Positions 12,465-21,727 of a DNA stretch of 27,069 nt are shown here, piece after piece. The stretch comes from JAAAPF01 sp964481035. Its GTDB lineage: Bacteria > Pseudomonadota > Alphaproteobacteria > Geminicoccales > Geminicoccaceae. The position numbers were made by a program, and so were the translations under genes. A model generated the notes under the pieces. That model was not told the origin of the DNA, searched no databases, and saw only the letters and a program-made list of their open reading frames with translations. Position 1 is the stretch's first letter. The number at the start of each line of letters is the position of its first letter. Location: the NCBI GenBank assembly GCA_964481035.1, contig CAYZSE010000032.1, positions 1-27,069 of the forward strand, written 5' to 3'.

Positions 12465-13360
12465 TGCTCGACTGGGATCGCATCCGGGTCTTCCACGCCG
12501 TCGCCGAGGCCGGCAGCTTCACCCGCGCCGCCGAGCGGCTCAACCTCAGCCAGTCGGCGATCAGCCGACAGATGGGGGCGCTCGAGGAGGACCTCGGCAC
12601 GGCGCTGTTCCACCGCCACGCGCGCGGCCTCGTCCTGACCGAGCAGGGCGAGATCCTGCAGGCGGCGGCGCGGCTGGTCGCCGCCAAGATGCGCGACGCC
12701 GAGGCGCAGCTCAGCGAGAGCAAGGACAAGCCCGCGGGCCATTTGCGGATCAACACCACGATCGGCTTCGGCGCCGGCTGGCTGACGCCGCACCTCGCCG
12801 AGTTCTGCAAGCGTTATCCGGAGATCAATCTGACGCTCCTGGTTCAGGACAGCGAGGTCGACCTGGCGATGCGCGAGGCGGACGTGGCGATCCGCCTGCA
12901 GCCGCCGACCCAGCCCGACCTCGTCCGCCGCAAGCTCATGCTCGGCCACACCCACCTGTACGCCGCCGAGAGCTACGTCGCAGCGCGCGGCGGGCCCGAA
13001 ACCCTGCAGGATCTCGACGCGCACGACCTCATCGTCTACGGCAACGAGGCCGCGCCGCCGGCGCCGAGCCTCAACTGGCTCGTCCATGTCGGCCAGGGCG
13101 AGCAGGAGCCGGTCCGCCAGGCGAAGCTCATGGTCAACAACGTTATCGCCATGCTCCGCGCCGCCGAGGCCGGCCTCGGCATCGCGACGCTGCCCGACTA
13201 CCTCGCCCGCAACCGCCGCCTCGTCCGCGTCCTGCCGCACATCGAGGGGCCGTCCTTCACCGCCTACTTCGTCTACCCCGAGGAGCTCAGGAACTCCAAG
13301 CGGGTGGCCGTCTTCCGCGACTTCCTCCTGGAGAAGGTCGGCGGCGAGGACGCCTGGTAG
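12464..13360 (+). CDS. LysR-family transcriptional regulator
   Basis: A 298-aa LysR-type regulator. The N-terminal winged helix-turn-helix (residues 5-65) has the typical GSFTRAAERLNLSQSAIS pattern, followed by a linker helix and a periplasmic-binding-like effector domain (about 90-295). Its start overlaps the trxB stop, so it is cotranscribed with trxB, unlike the usual divergent LysR arrangement. The effector and targets cannot be read from sequence; the coupling suggests, but does not show, a link to thiol redox. A structured hairpin follows at 13386-13417. Confidence 0.93.
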   Translation: MLDWDRIRVFHAVAEAGSFTRAAERLNLSQSAISRQMGALEEDLGTALFHRHARGLVLTEQGEILQAAARLVAAKMRDAEAQLSESKDKPAGHLRINTTIGFGAGWLTPHLAEFCKRYPEINLTLLVQDSEVDLAMREADVAIRLQPPTQPDLVRRKLMLGHTHLYAAESYVAARGGPETLQDLDAHDLIVYGNEAAPPAPSLNWLVHVGQGEQEPVRQAKLMVNNVIAMLRAAEAGLGIATLPDYLARNRRLVRVLPHIEGPSFTAYFVYPEELRNSKRVAVFRDFLLEKVGGEDAW

Positions 13361-13385
13361 GCGGCAGCAGCGTTATCGTCGATGC

Positions 13386-13417
13386 CGGCCCCGACGGCGG
13401 GCGCCGTGATCGGGCCG
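13386..13417 (+). terminator. Possible terminator hairpin after the LysR gene
   Basis: The outer stem CGGCCC/GGGCCG (13386-13391 with 13412-13417) encloses an inner stem ACGGC/GCCGT with a GGGC loop. It begins 25 bp after the LysR stop. No T run follows, so it is not a canonical intrinsic terminator; in GC-rich DNA it may be incidental. Confidence 0.3.
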
Positions 13418-13558
13418 AGGTGGCGCGGCACGGGCGGCAACTTCCGGCGCACCCCTCGACCAGCCGGTGGACCCGCGCGCCGAACTCGCCATATCACGCG
13501 TTGGTCGCCGGGCCCGAGGGTTGCGGCGGCTGGGTCACAGCCACTCGGAGGCCAGCCG

Positions 13559-14365
13559 TTGAGCGGAGCCCTTGACGCCTTCGTCCTGCCGGCGTCGCTG
13601 CCGCCCGCCGACCTGGCGGCGCTGCGCGATGCGTGGAACCGCCTGGAGCGGCCGGGCTTCGCAGCGCGCGCGGCCGGGTTGCTGGGCACGCCGCTCGAGG
13701 CCGGCTTCCAACGCTTGCCGCCCGGCCTGCGCCAGCGACTGGAGAGTGTGACCGACCGGGCGCTCGATCGCGCCTACACGGTGGCGGCCACCAGCCTCGA
13801 TCCGCTGCCGGCGTCCGCGAGCCGGCACCGTGCGATGACCGTCGGGCTGGGGGCAGCGGGGGGCTTTTTCGGCCCGGCGGGTCTGGTCCTCGAGCTGCCG
13901 GTGACGACGGTCGTCATGCTGCGGACCGTCGCCGACGTCGCGCGCGTCGAGGGCGAGGACCTGCGCGAACTCGACACCCGCCTCGCCTGTCTGCAGGTGC
14001 TCGCGCTCGGCAGCCCGAGCCCGGTCGACGATGCCGCCGAGACCGGCTTCTTCCAGCTTCGCGCGGCGCTCGCCGCCCAGTTGTCCCGGACCGGCCTGCC
14101 CGCGCAACTTGGCACGCCGTCGGGCGCGCAATTCCTCCAGCTGCTCGCCCGGCGCTTCGGCATGGTCGTCGGTCAGAAGGCGGCAGCCCGGGCCGTGCCC
14201 GTGGTCGGCGCCGTCACGGGCGCCGCGCTCAACGCGCTCTTCTTCGAGCATTTTCTCGGTATCGCCCGCGGGCACTTCGTCGTCCGCCGCCTCGAGCGCC
14301 GTCACGGCCGGCTGCTGGTCGCCGAGGCCTACGCGCGCATCACGGCGGAGCACCGAGGCGGCTGA
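13559..14365 (+). CDS. EcsC family protein
   Basis: A 268-aa protein resembling the EcsC family, whose molecular role is unknown; in Bacillus EcsC belongs to an ABC-transporter locus. Visible features are a hydrophobic Gly/Ala-rich segment (VGLGAAGGFFGPAGLVLELP, about 97-116) that may contact membrane, a helical middle part, and a second Ala/Val-rich segment (AVPVVGAVTGAALNALFFE). The TTG start at 13559 is chosen because GGAGG lies 7 nt upstream and the family-like sequence begins right after it. An upstream in-frame ATG at 13382 would add 59 Arg/Pro/Gly-rich residues overlapping the hairpin region and is unlikely. It is not tightly coupled to the LysR gene. Confidence 0.75.
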   Translation: MSGALDAFVLPASLPPADLAALRDAWNRLERPGFAARAAGLLGTPLEAGFQRLPPGLRQRLESVTDRALDRAYTVAATSLDPLPASASRHRAMTVGLGAAGGFFGPAGLVLELPVTTVVMLRTVADVARVEGEDLRELDTRLACLQVLALGSPSPVDDAAETGFFQLRAALAAQLSRTGLPAQLGTPSGAQFLQLLARRFGMVVGQKAAARAVPVVGAVTGAALNALFFEHFLGIARGHFVVRRLERRHGRLLVAEAYARITAEHRGG

Positions 14366-14376
14366 GAGCCGGCCGA

Positions 14377-14399
14377 GCCGCGGCGGGCTGTGCCGCGGC
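14377..14399 (+). terminator. Possible terminator hairpin after the EcsC-family gene
   Basis: Two copies of GCCGCGGC (14377-14384 and 14392-14399) flank a 7-nt GGGCTGT loop, giving a perfect 8-bp stem 11 bp after the stop codon. There is no T tract, so it would act as a weak or Rho-assisted terminator, or as a 3' stabiliser. Confidence 0.4.
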
Positions 14400-14446
14400 A
14401 GCGGCTGTCATCAAATTGTCGTCGAATGCGGGTTTATCCGTCGTGT

Positions 14447-14463
14447 CCCCGGCCCGGCCGGGG
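14447..14463 (+). promoter_or_regulatory. Hairpin upstream of the ABC transporter operon
   Basis: CCCCGGC-CCG-GCCGGGG forms a perfect 7-bp stem with a 3-nt loop, ending 27 bp before the AAGGAGA ribosome binding site (14491-14497) of the binding-protein gene. It could be a 5' leader structure or chance pairing in GC-rich DNA. I cannot identify a convincing promoter in this interval. Confidence 0.3.
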
Positions 14464-14507
14464 CCATTGGGTGAACCCGCCGCTCATCGACAAGGAGACC
14501 CAGGGCC

Positions 14508-16568
14508 ATGGTCGAGATCGCGACCCGCCTGCGCCGCGTGAGCCTCGCGCTCGTCGCCTCCAGCGCGCTCGCCACCACCGCCTGGGCGAGCTGCCCGCCG
14601 ATCACCGTCGCCGACGACCAGGGGATCGTGGGCGCCTCTCCCCAGCAGTTCGACCTCGCCGAGTTCCAAGAGCTCGCCGGCTGCGCCCTGAGCTTCGCCG
14701 AGAACCCGGAGATCGCCGCGCTCAACGCCCGGATCGCGGGCAACCCCGAGAGCTTGCCGCCGGTCGCGGAGCGCCTGCCCGATGAGCCGCTCGTCGTCGC
14801 GCCCTACGAGCGCATCGGGGTCTATGGCGGCGTGCTCGACGGCATGTCGAACGCGACCGAGGCCGGTACGTCCGACCTCCTCTCGGTGCGCCACGTCAAC
14901 CTCGTGCGCTTTGCCGACGACCTCGTCACCGTCGTGCCCAACGTCGCCAAGAGCTGGCAATGGAACGACGACTACACCCAGCTGACCTTCACGCTGCGGC
15001 GGGGGCACAAATGGTCGGACGGTGAGCCCTTCACGGCGCACGACGTGGCCTTCTGGTACAACGACATCTCCATGAACGAGAACGTCGTCGAGAAGCCGCG
15101 CGACGTCTGGCTCGCCGGCGGCGAGCCCTTCACCGTCGAGGCGCTCGACGACGTCACGGTGCGCTTCACGATGGCCGCACCCAAGCCGGGCCTCTTGGCC
15201 ACCTTTGCCACCGACTACGCCCAGCCTTTCCAGCCGCGGCACTTCCTCGGGCGGTTCCACCCGGACCTCAACCCCGAGGCCGACGCGTTGGCCGCGGAAG
15301 CCGGCTTCGCCGACGGCTACGAGGTCATCAACTTCTACTACGGCGGCTCCGACTGGAAGGACGTGCCGTCGCCGATCTTCAAGGACGCGAGCAAGCTCGC
15401 GGGCTTGCCGGCGCACGTCGTGCCCACGCTGGAGAGCCACGTCGTCGTCGAGGACACCACCGAGGGCCGCCGCGTCGTCGCCAACCCCTACTTCTTCATG
15501 GTCGACACCACCGGCAACCAGCTCCCCTACATCAACGAGATCGCCGAGCTCTACGTGCCGGACAACGAGGTCCGGACCCTGAAGATGATCAACGGCGAGG
15601 TCGACTACAAATCCCAGTCGGTGACCTTGCCCGATGCCCCGACGCTCTTGGACAACCAGGAGGCCGGCGACTACACGGTCGACCTCAAGCCGCAGATCGG
15701 GATGCCGACGCTCGCCTTCAATTTGACCGTGGCGGACGAGGCGAAACGGGAGCTGTTCAACGAGCGCGACTTCCGCCTCGCCATGAGCCGGGCAATCGAT
15801 CGCGCGGCGATCAACTCGGCGGCGTTCTTCGATCTGGGCGAGCCCAAGGCCGACATCGGCTTCGACCCGGTTCCGCCCTTCGTGAGCGCGGAGCAGGTCG
15901 CCTACGGCACCGAGTACGATCCGGCCTTCGTCAAGGAGACGCTCGACGGCCTCGGCGTGGTCGACCAGGACGGCGACGGCTTCCGCGACCTGCCGAACGG
16001 CGAGCGGCTGCTCTTGAACCTCCAGTTCTCGACCCAGGGCATGCCGACGGCGATGATCGAGCTGATCGCGCAGGATTGGACCGACGCCGGCATCGAGAGC
16101 CAGATCCGCGAGGTCACCTCCGACGAGTACCGCGCCGCCCAGTCGGCCAACGAGCTCGACATCGTCATGTGGACCCGCGGCCAGCCGATGCCGATCATCC
16201 TCGGCGACCCCAAGCAGTTCGTCGTGCCCTTCGGCGGCTATTTCGACCTCCGCACGGGCATGCTCTGGGCCCAGTGGATCGAGACCGGCGGCAGCGAGGG
16301 GCTCGAGCCGCCGGCCTGGGTGGCCGATTGGGAGGAGACGGTGCTCACCTGGCAGCAGCACGAGATCGGCAGCGAGGAGAGCGACCGGATCGGCCGGGAG
16401 CTGGTCCAGAAGATGCTCGACGAGTACGTCTTCATCGGCACGGTGCAGTCGCCCAACCCGGTCTACCATGCGAACGCGCTGGCCAACTTCCAGCCGCCGC
16501 AGACTTGGTCGTACGAGTACTACCGGATGTACCCGTACCGGCCGCAGCAGTGGTCGCTCGTCGAATAG
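14508..16568 (+). CDS. ABC transporter substrate-binding protein, family 5 (oligopeptide/oligosaccharide type)
   Basis: Periplasmic solute receptor of an Opp/Dpp-type importer; 686 aa. A Sec signal peptide (RLRR then a hydrophobic stretch, cleavage after AWA at residue 27) precedes the mature protein. Before the canonical binding fold there is an N-terminal extension of about 85 residues with two cysteines (C29, C59) and the segment LPPVAERLPDEPLVV leading to IGVYGG, typical of a long subgroup of family-5 receptors. The core then has VVPNVAKSW, LRRGHKWSDGEPFTAHDV and YFFMVDTTGNQLPYINEI. Substrates of this subgroup include peptides and some oligosaccharides, and nothing nearby decides which. 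First gene of a five-gene operon with an AAGGAGA site upstream. A lipoprotein is unlikely, as the residues before C29 do not form a lipobox. Confidence 0.9.
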   Translation: MVEIATRLRRVSLALVASSALATTAWASCPPITVADDQGIVGASPQQFDLAEFQELAGCALSFAENPEIAALNARIAGNPESLPPVAERLPDEPLVVAPYERIGVYGGVLDGMSNATEAGTSDLLSVRHVNLVRFADDLVTVVPNVAKSWQWNDDYTQLTFTLRRGHKWSDGEPFTAHDVAFWYNDISMNENVVEKPRDVWLAGGEPFTVEALDDVTVRFTMAAPKPGLLATFATDYAQPFQPRHFLGRFHPDLNPEADALAAEAGFADGYEVINFYYGGSDWKDVPSPIFKDASKLAGLPAHVVPTLESHVVVEDTTEGRRVVANPYFFMVDTTGNQLPYINEIAELYVPDNEVRTLKMINGEVDYKSQSVTLPDAPTLLDNQEAGDYTVDLKPQIGMPTLAFNLTVADEAKRELFNERDFRLAMSRAIDRAAINSAAFFDLGEPKADIGFDPVPPFVSAEQVAYGTEYDPAFVKETLDGLGVVDQDGDGFRDLPNGERLLLNLQFSTQGMPTAMIELIAQDWTDAGIESQIREVTSDEYRAAQSANELDIVMWTRGQPMPIILGDPKQFVVPFGGYFDLRTGMLWAQWIETGGSEGLEPPAWVADWEETVLTWQQHEIGSEESDRIGRELVQKMLDEYVFIGTVQSPNPVYHANALANFQPPQTWSYEYYRMYPYRPQQWSLVE

Positions 16569-16604
16569 GACGCCGGGCGCGGTCGGCGACGGGGAGGGGC
16601 AGCG

Positions 16605-17606
16605 GTGGGCTTCGTGCGCTTCGTCGGGCTCAGGGCCACAATGGCGCTCGTGACGCTGCTCCTCGTCTCCTTCGTCGTCTTCTCGCTGATGGAGCTCGTG
16701 CCGGGCAACTGCGCCGAGCGCTACATCGCCTACAAGTCGACCCAGGGCCAGATCATCACCGACGCGGACATCCGGGCGATGGAGGTCCAGATGGGCCTCG
16801 ACCGCCCCTTCATCGAGCGGTGGGCCACCTGGGTCGGTGACGTCTTCCTGCGCGGCGACTTCGGCGAGAGCTGCCTTCTGCGGGCACCGGTCAACCAGAT
16901 CGTCGGCGACAAGTTCTGGCTATCCTTGGCTCTCTGCTTCGGCGCGCTCGTGCTCGCCTACCTGATCGCCGTCCCCGTCGGCATCCTCTCGGCGGAGCTG
17001 CGGGGGAGCTGGTTCGACGGCGGCTTGCGCTTCGTGAGTTACATGGGGCTGGCGCTGCCCAACTTCCTCTTGGCGCTCGTCATCCTGTTGGTCGCCACCG
17101 TCGTCTTCGGCGAGAGCCTGACCGGCCTCTTCAGCCCCGAATTCCGCGAGGCGCCCTGGAGCTGGGCCCGGCTCGGGGATCTCGTCGCCCACGCCTGGGT
17201 GCCGATCCTCATCCTCGGCTGGTCGGCCACGGCCTTCCAGCTGCAGACCGTGCGCGCGCTCGTCTCCGACGAGAAGGACAAGCTCTACGTCACCGCCGCC
17301 CGCGCGCGCGGCATCTCCGGCCCCACGCTACTTTGGCGCTATCCGGCGCGCCACGCCCTCGGGCCGGTCGTCAACTCGGTCGGCTTCGATCTCAACCGCG
17401 TCTTCAACGAGCTGCCGATCGTCGCCGTCGTGCTCATCCTGACCGACGCCGGCAAGCTCTTGTTCGACGCGCTCGCCGTCTCCAACGACCAGGAGCTCGC
17501 GGGCGCCATCATCTTCATGCTGACGGCGACGATCGTCGGCCTCAACTTCCTCACCGACATCCTGCTCGCGGTCGTCGATCCGCGGGTGCGGCGCTCGATC
17601 TTGTGA
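16605..17606 (+). CDS. ABC transporter permease, OppB/DppB type
   Basis: Inner-membrane permease, 333 aa. TM1 lies near the N-terminus (MALVTLLLVSFVVFSLMELV), followed by a periplasmic loop and the BPD_transp_1 core with several hydrophobic segments. The EAA-type cytoplasmic loop that contacts the ATPases is around YVTAARARGISGPTLLWRYP. The start is GTG with a GGGGAGG site. It lies 36 bp after the binding-protein gene and 10 bp before the second permease. It pairs with the next gene to form the membrane channel. Confidence 0.93.
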   Translation: MGFVRFVGLRATMALVTLLLVSFVVFSLMELVPGNCAERYIAYKSTQGQIITDADIRAMEVQMGLDRPFIERWATWVGDVFLRGDFGESCLLRAPVNQIVGDKFWLSLALCFGALVLAYLIAVPVGILSAELRGSWFDGGLRFVSYMGLALPNFLLALVILLVATVVFGESLTGLFSPEFREAPWSWARLGDLVAHAWVPILILGWSATAFQLQTVRALVSDEKDKLYVTAARARGISGPTLLWRYPARHALGPVVNSVGFDLNRVFNELPIVAVVLILTDAGKLLFDALAVSNDQELAGAIIFMLTATIVGLNFLTDILLAVVDPRVRRSIL

Positions 17607-17616
17607 GGCGGCGGCG

Positions 17617-18741
17617 ATGGCGCTCTCCACCCGCACCTTCCGCTCCAAGGAGGACTACTTCACGGCGAGCCAGGGCCAGCTCGTCTGGGCGCGCTTCAAG
17701 CAGAAGCGGGTCGCCGTGGTCGCCGCCTGGGTCCTCGCCTCGTTCGTGCTCGTGGGCCTGCTCGCACCGTTCCTCTCGCCCTACGATCCGACCGCCGCCG
17801 GGCGCAACGCCGCTTACACCAACGGCGCGCCGCAGATCCCGCGGTTCTGCGATGCTGACGGGTGCTCGATGCGCCCCTTCGTCCACGAGGTCGAGCGCCA
17901 TCGCGGGCCCGATACGAACTTTCGCTGGGTGACGCGCGCGACCGAGGAGCGGAGCTATCTGACCTTCCTACCGCGCGGTTGGGACTACGGTCCGGGGCCC
18001 GTCACCTTCGACCGCCACCTCTTCGGCGTCGAGGAGGGCTTCATCCACCTCTTCGGCACCGACGCCCAGGGCAAGGACCTGTTCTCGCGGACGCTGCACG
18101 CCATCGGCATCTCGCTCGCGGTCGGCACGCTCGGCGTGCTCGTCTCTTTCGTCCTGGCGCTCGTCATCGGCGGCGTCTCCGGCTATTTCGGCGGCTGGAT
18201 CGACACGGTCCTGCAGACGCTCACCGACACCGTCCGAACCGTGCCGACGATCCCGCTGTTCATGGTGCTCGCGGCCTTCATCCCCGCCGAATGGTCGGCG
18301 GAGACCCGTTTCTTCCTCATCTCGCTGCTCCTGGGCCTGATCGGCTGGCCGACGCTCGCCCGGCGCGTGCGCACCCACATCCTCGCCGAGCGCAACGCCG
18401 ACTACGTGCTCGCGGCCCGGCTCTGCGGCGCGCCGCCCGGCCACATCATCGCGCGTCACCTGCTGCCCAGCTTCACGAGCTACATCATCGTCGATCTCGT
18501 CATCTCGTTTCCCTACATGGTGCTCTCGGAGACCGCGCTCTCCTTCATCGGCCTCGGCCTCAAGGACCCCGTCAACTCGCTGGGCGTCATGCTGCAGAAC
18601 GTGACGAAGGTCGACGTCATGCTGAACTACCAGTGGTACTTCATCCCGGTGCCGATCTTCGTCGCCCTGGTGCTCGCCTTCGTCTTCGTCGGCGATGGGC
18701 TCAGGGACGCGGCCGATCCCTACGGGGACAAGCGAGGATGA
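17617..18741 (+). CDS. ABC transporter permease, OppC/DppC type, with enlarged periplasmic loop
   Basis: Second membrane subunit, 374 aa. An N-terminal OppC_N-like part has TM1 at about 30-52 (VAVVAAWVLASFVLVGLLAP). A long soluble loop of about 90 residues (53-145) includes a CDADGC pair and precedes the motif LFGTDAQGKDLFSRTLHAI. The BPD_transp_1 core has five further hydrophobic segments, and the EAA-like loop is around YVLAARLCGAPPGHIIARHL. The loop is longer than in ordinary DppC and suits a partner with the long binding-protein type seen here. Its stop overlaps the next start by four bases (ATGA). Confidence 0.93.
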   Translation: MALSTRTFRSKEDYFTASQGQLVWARFKQKRVAVVAAWVLASFVLVGLLAPFLSPYDPTAAGRNAAYTNGAPQIPRFCDADGCSMRPFVHEVERHRGPDTNFRWVTRATEERSYLTFLPRGWDYGPGPVTFDRHLFGVEEGFIHLFGTDAQGKDLFSRTLHAIGISLAVGTLGVLVSFVLALVIGGVSGYFGGWIDTVLQTLTDTVRTVPTIPLFMVLAAFIPAEWSAETRFFLISLLLGLIGWPTLARRVRTHILAERNADYVLAARLCGAPPGHIIARHLLPSFTSYIIVDLVISFPYMVLSETALSFIGLGLKDPVNSLGVMLQNVTKVDVMLNYQWYFIPVPIFVALVLAFVFVGDGLRDAADPYGDKRG

Positions 18742-19750
18742 GCGGGCCGCTCCTCTCGGTCGAGGACCTCACCGTTCGCTTCGCCACCGACGAGGGGCTG
18801 GTCACCGCCGTCGAGGGTGTGAGCTTCGAGCTGCGCGCCGGCGAGATCCTCGGGCTCGTCGGGGAATCGGGTTCCGGCAAGTCGGTCACCGCCAAGTCGA
18901 TCATGCGGCTCAACGCCGGCAACGCCCGCTACGGCGACGAGACCAGCATCATCGTCCGCACGCCCGAGCGCACCGTCGACGTCATGGCGTTGCGGCGTGA
19001 GCGCGAGATGCGGCCGGTGCGTGGGGATCGCGTCTCGATGATCTTCCAAGAGCCCATGGCGAGCTTCGCGCCCGCGATCACCATCGGCAAACAGATGATC
19101 GAGCAGCTGCAGCTGCATCGACGGGTGAGCCGCAAGGAGGCCCGCGAGATCGGCATCGCGATGCTGAGCCAGGTCGGCATCGCCGAGCCCGCCCAGCGCT
19201 TCGACCAATACGCCTTCGAGCTCTCGGGCGGCATGCGCCAGCGGGCGATGATCGCGATGGCGCTCTCGACGCGCCCGCAGCTCTTGATCGCCGACGAGCC
19301 GACGACGGCGCTCGACGTGACGATCCAGGCCCAGGTCCTCGAGCTCATCCGCAACCTCGTCGCCGAGTACGGCATGGGCGTCATCCTCATCACCCACGAC
19401 CTCGGCGTCGTCGCCCAGACCTGCGACCGGGTGGCGGTGCTCTATCTCGGCCGGCTGGTCGAGACGGGGCCGGTGCGCGACGTGCTGCGCCACCCGCAGC
19501 ACCCCTACACGCGAGGGCTGATCCACGCGCTGCCGCGGCTCGACGATCTCGACGCGCCCTTGACGCCCGTGCCCGGCGACATTCCGAGCCCGCTCGAGCG
19601 ACCCCGCGGCTGCGTCTTCCACACCCGCTGCGCGGAGAAGATCGCCGGGCGCTGCGAGCTGTCGGTGCCCGCCTTCACCGCGCTCGACGCGCGGCGGCGC
19701 GTCGCCTGCTTCGCCGCCCACGACCGGGTCGCGGCCGAGGTGGCGGCGTC

Positions 19751-19754
<4 letters not shown>
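18738..19754 (+). CDS. ABC transporter ATP-binding protein, OppD/DppD type
   Basis: ATPase subunit, 338 aa. Walker A is GESGSGKS at 42-49, the Q-loop Gln is at 104 (FQEP), the signature LSGGMRQR starts at 162, Walker B is LLIADEP with E187, and the switch His is H220 (ITHD). The C-terminal oligopeptide-transporter extension carries the usual cysteine cluster (GCVFHTRC, GRC, then ACF). It overlaps the permease before it (ATGA) and the second ATPase after it (TTGA), so the operon is tightly coupled. Confidence 0.95.
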
Positions 19755-20758
<1,004 letters not shown>

Positions 20759-20809
20759 GCGAAGGGCCGGTCTGAACCCCCTCCTTGTTTTCTTGTTTCG
20801 TTCTTATTT

Positions 20810-20824
20810 GTTCGTGCTATGTTC
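20810..20824 (+). promoter_or_regulatory. LexA (SOS) box, alphaproteobacterial type
   Basis: GTTCGTGCTATGTTC is an exact GTTC-N7-GTTC match, the LexA operator of Alphaproteobacteria. A third GTTC lies 10 bp earlier (20800-20803). The surrounding 70 bp are unusually AT-rich for this window, as expected of a promoter. A candidate -10, TATGTT (20818-20823), sits within the box. It ends 25 bp before the ATG of the small gene at 20850. Confidence 0.8.
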
Positions 20825-20849
20825 GATAAGATAGATCGGGAGAACGAAT

Positions 20850-21005
20850 ATGCATCTGGTAGCGAATATCCTGCGCCGTCTCGCCGGCCGGCCGCGTGTT
20901 CGGCTCGTCGCCGGCAGCCTGGAGGGCCCGCTCTTCGCCCGTGAACGGCAGCCAGCGCCGACCGTCCGGCGATGGCGCGGCCTGCTCGCGTGGCGACCGG
21001 CCTGA
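20850..21005 (+). CDS. Unrecognised 51-aa basic protein, likely SOS-induced
   Basis: A small open frame of 51 codons beginning MHLVANILRRLAGRPR and ending in TGA at 21003-21005. It has a GGGAG ribosome binding site (20838-20842) 7 nt before the ATG and a perfect LexA box 25 bp further up, which together make a real gene likely. The product is strongly basic (13 Arg, two Trp near the end in RRWRGLLAW) and has no clear membrane segment. The N-terminal LVANILRRLAGRPRVRLVAG could form an amphipathic helix. I recognise no family. Possible roles by analogy with other small SOS proteins (SidA-like division inhibitors, TisB-like peptides) are speculation. Alternatively it is the remnant of a longer SOS gene. 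It converges with the ybhB-like gene, with 21 bp between stops. Confidence 0.6.
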   Translation: MHLVANILRRLAGRPRVRLVAGSLEGPLFARERQPAPTVRRWRGLLAWRPA

Positions 21006-21026
21006 GCGCGCTCGGCGGCGGCGCGG

Positions 21027-21581
21027 TCAGCGATCGTAGGTTCCTTGCAACGTCGCCTCGCCGAGAGCGTTGGCGTTGACGATGAAGCCGGTGACCGCCT
21101 TGCTGGCGCCGTCGGGGACGTCGAGCGTCGCCGTCGGCAGCGCGTAGAGCGTGAAGTTGTAGCGATGCGGCCCATCGGCCTCGGGCGGGCACGGCCCGCC
21201 CCAGCCGGCGATGCCGTAGTCGTTCGCAATCATCCGCGCCCCCTCGGGCAGGGCCTCGCCAGCGGCGGCGCCGGCACCTCCGGGCAGCTCGGCCACGCTG
21301 GCCGGCAGATCGAGGACGATCCAATGCCAGAAGCCGGCGCCGCCGGTCGGGGCATCGGGGTCGTGAACCATGAGGGCGAAGCTGCGGGTCTCTTCCGGCG
21401 CATCGGTCCAGGCGAGGGCCGGCGAGACATTGCCGCCGGTGCAGCCGAAGCCGTCGAAGACGGACGTGTCGGGAATGGCTCCGCCCGGCGCAAAATCGTC
21501 ACTCTTCAGCTCGAAGGCGTGCAGCGGTGCCGCGGCGGTGACGATGGCGGTGAGGACGAGGCTCCAGGTCGCAAGCTTCAT
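21027..21581 (-). CDS. YbhB/YbcL family (PEBP, Raf kinase inhibitor-like) exported protein
   Basis: A 184-aa phosphatidylethanolamine-binding-protein fold with an N-terminal signal peptide (MKLATWSLVLTAIVTAAAPLHA, cleavage after LHA). Family motifs are present: FGCTGGNVSPALAW, the ligand-pocket DPDAP with GFWHWIV, and GGPCPPEADGPHRY followed by FTLYAL. Bacterial members are of uncertain function; the signal peptide places it in the periplasm. The frame opens at 21614, but the ATG at 21581 has a GGAGAA site and gives a normal signal sequence. It lies downstream of dinB on the same strand with 146 bp between, probably under its own promoter. Confidence 0.92.
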   Translation of the reverse strand: MKLATWSLVLTAIVTAAAPLHAFELKSDDFAPGGAIPDTSVFDGFGCTGGNVSPALAWTDAPEETRSFALMVHDPDAPTGGAGFWHWIVLDLPASVAELPGGAGAAAGEALPEGARMIANDYGIAGWGGPCPPEADGPHRYNFTLYALPTATLDVPDGASKAVTGFIVNANALGEATLQGTYDR

Positions 21582-21640
21582 GACGGTTCTCCGGGTCAGC
21601 GGTGGCGCTCTCAAGCGCGGCCACGAGCCGAGGCTTAACC

Positions 21641-21654
21641 ATGTCTTGTGACAT
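21641..21654. promoter_or_regulatory. Small inverted repeat upstream of the ybhB-like gene
   Basis: ATGTC-TTGT-GACAT is a perfect 5-bp inverted repeat in a relatively AT-rich patch 60 bp upstream of the start. It falls between a possible -35 (TTACTC on the minus strand) and -10 (TTAAGC), where an operator would lie. The support is positional only. Confidence 0.25.
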
Positions 21655-21727
21655 TTGAGTAACGCTATTCGATCACGCCGGCAACGTCGCCGCCCAGGCG
21701 TCCGCGTGCCGTCCAGAGGGCGCCGCC

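Noticed and set aside
13382..13558. Upstream ATG for the EcsC-family gene
   Set aside because: It adds a 59-residue Arg/Pro/Gly-rich segment with a hairpin inside it and no ribosome binding site; TTG at 13559 has GGAGG at ideal spacing.
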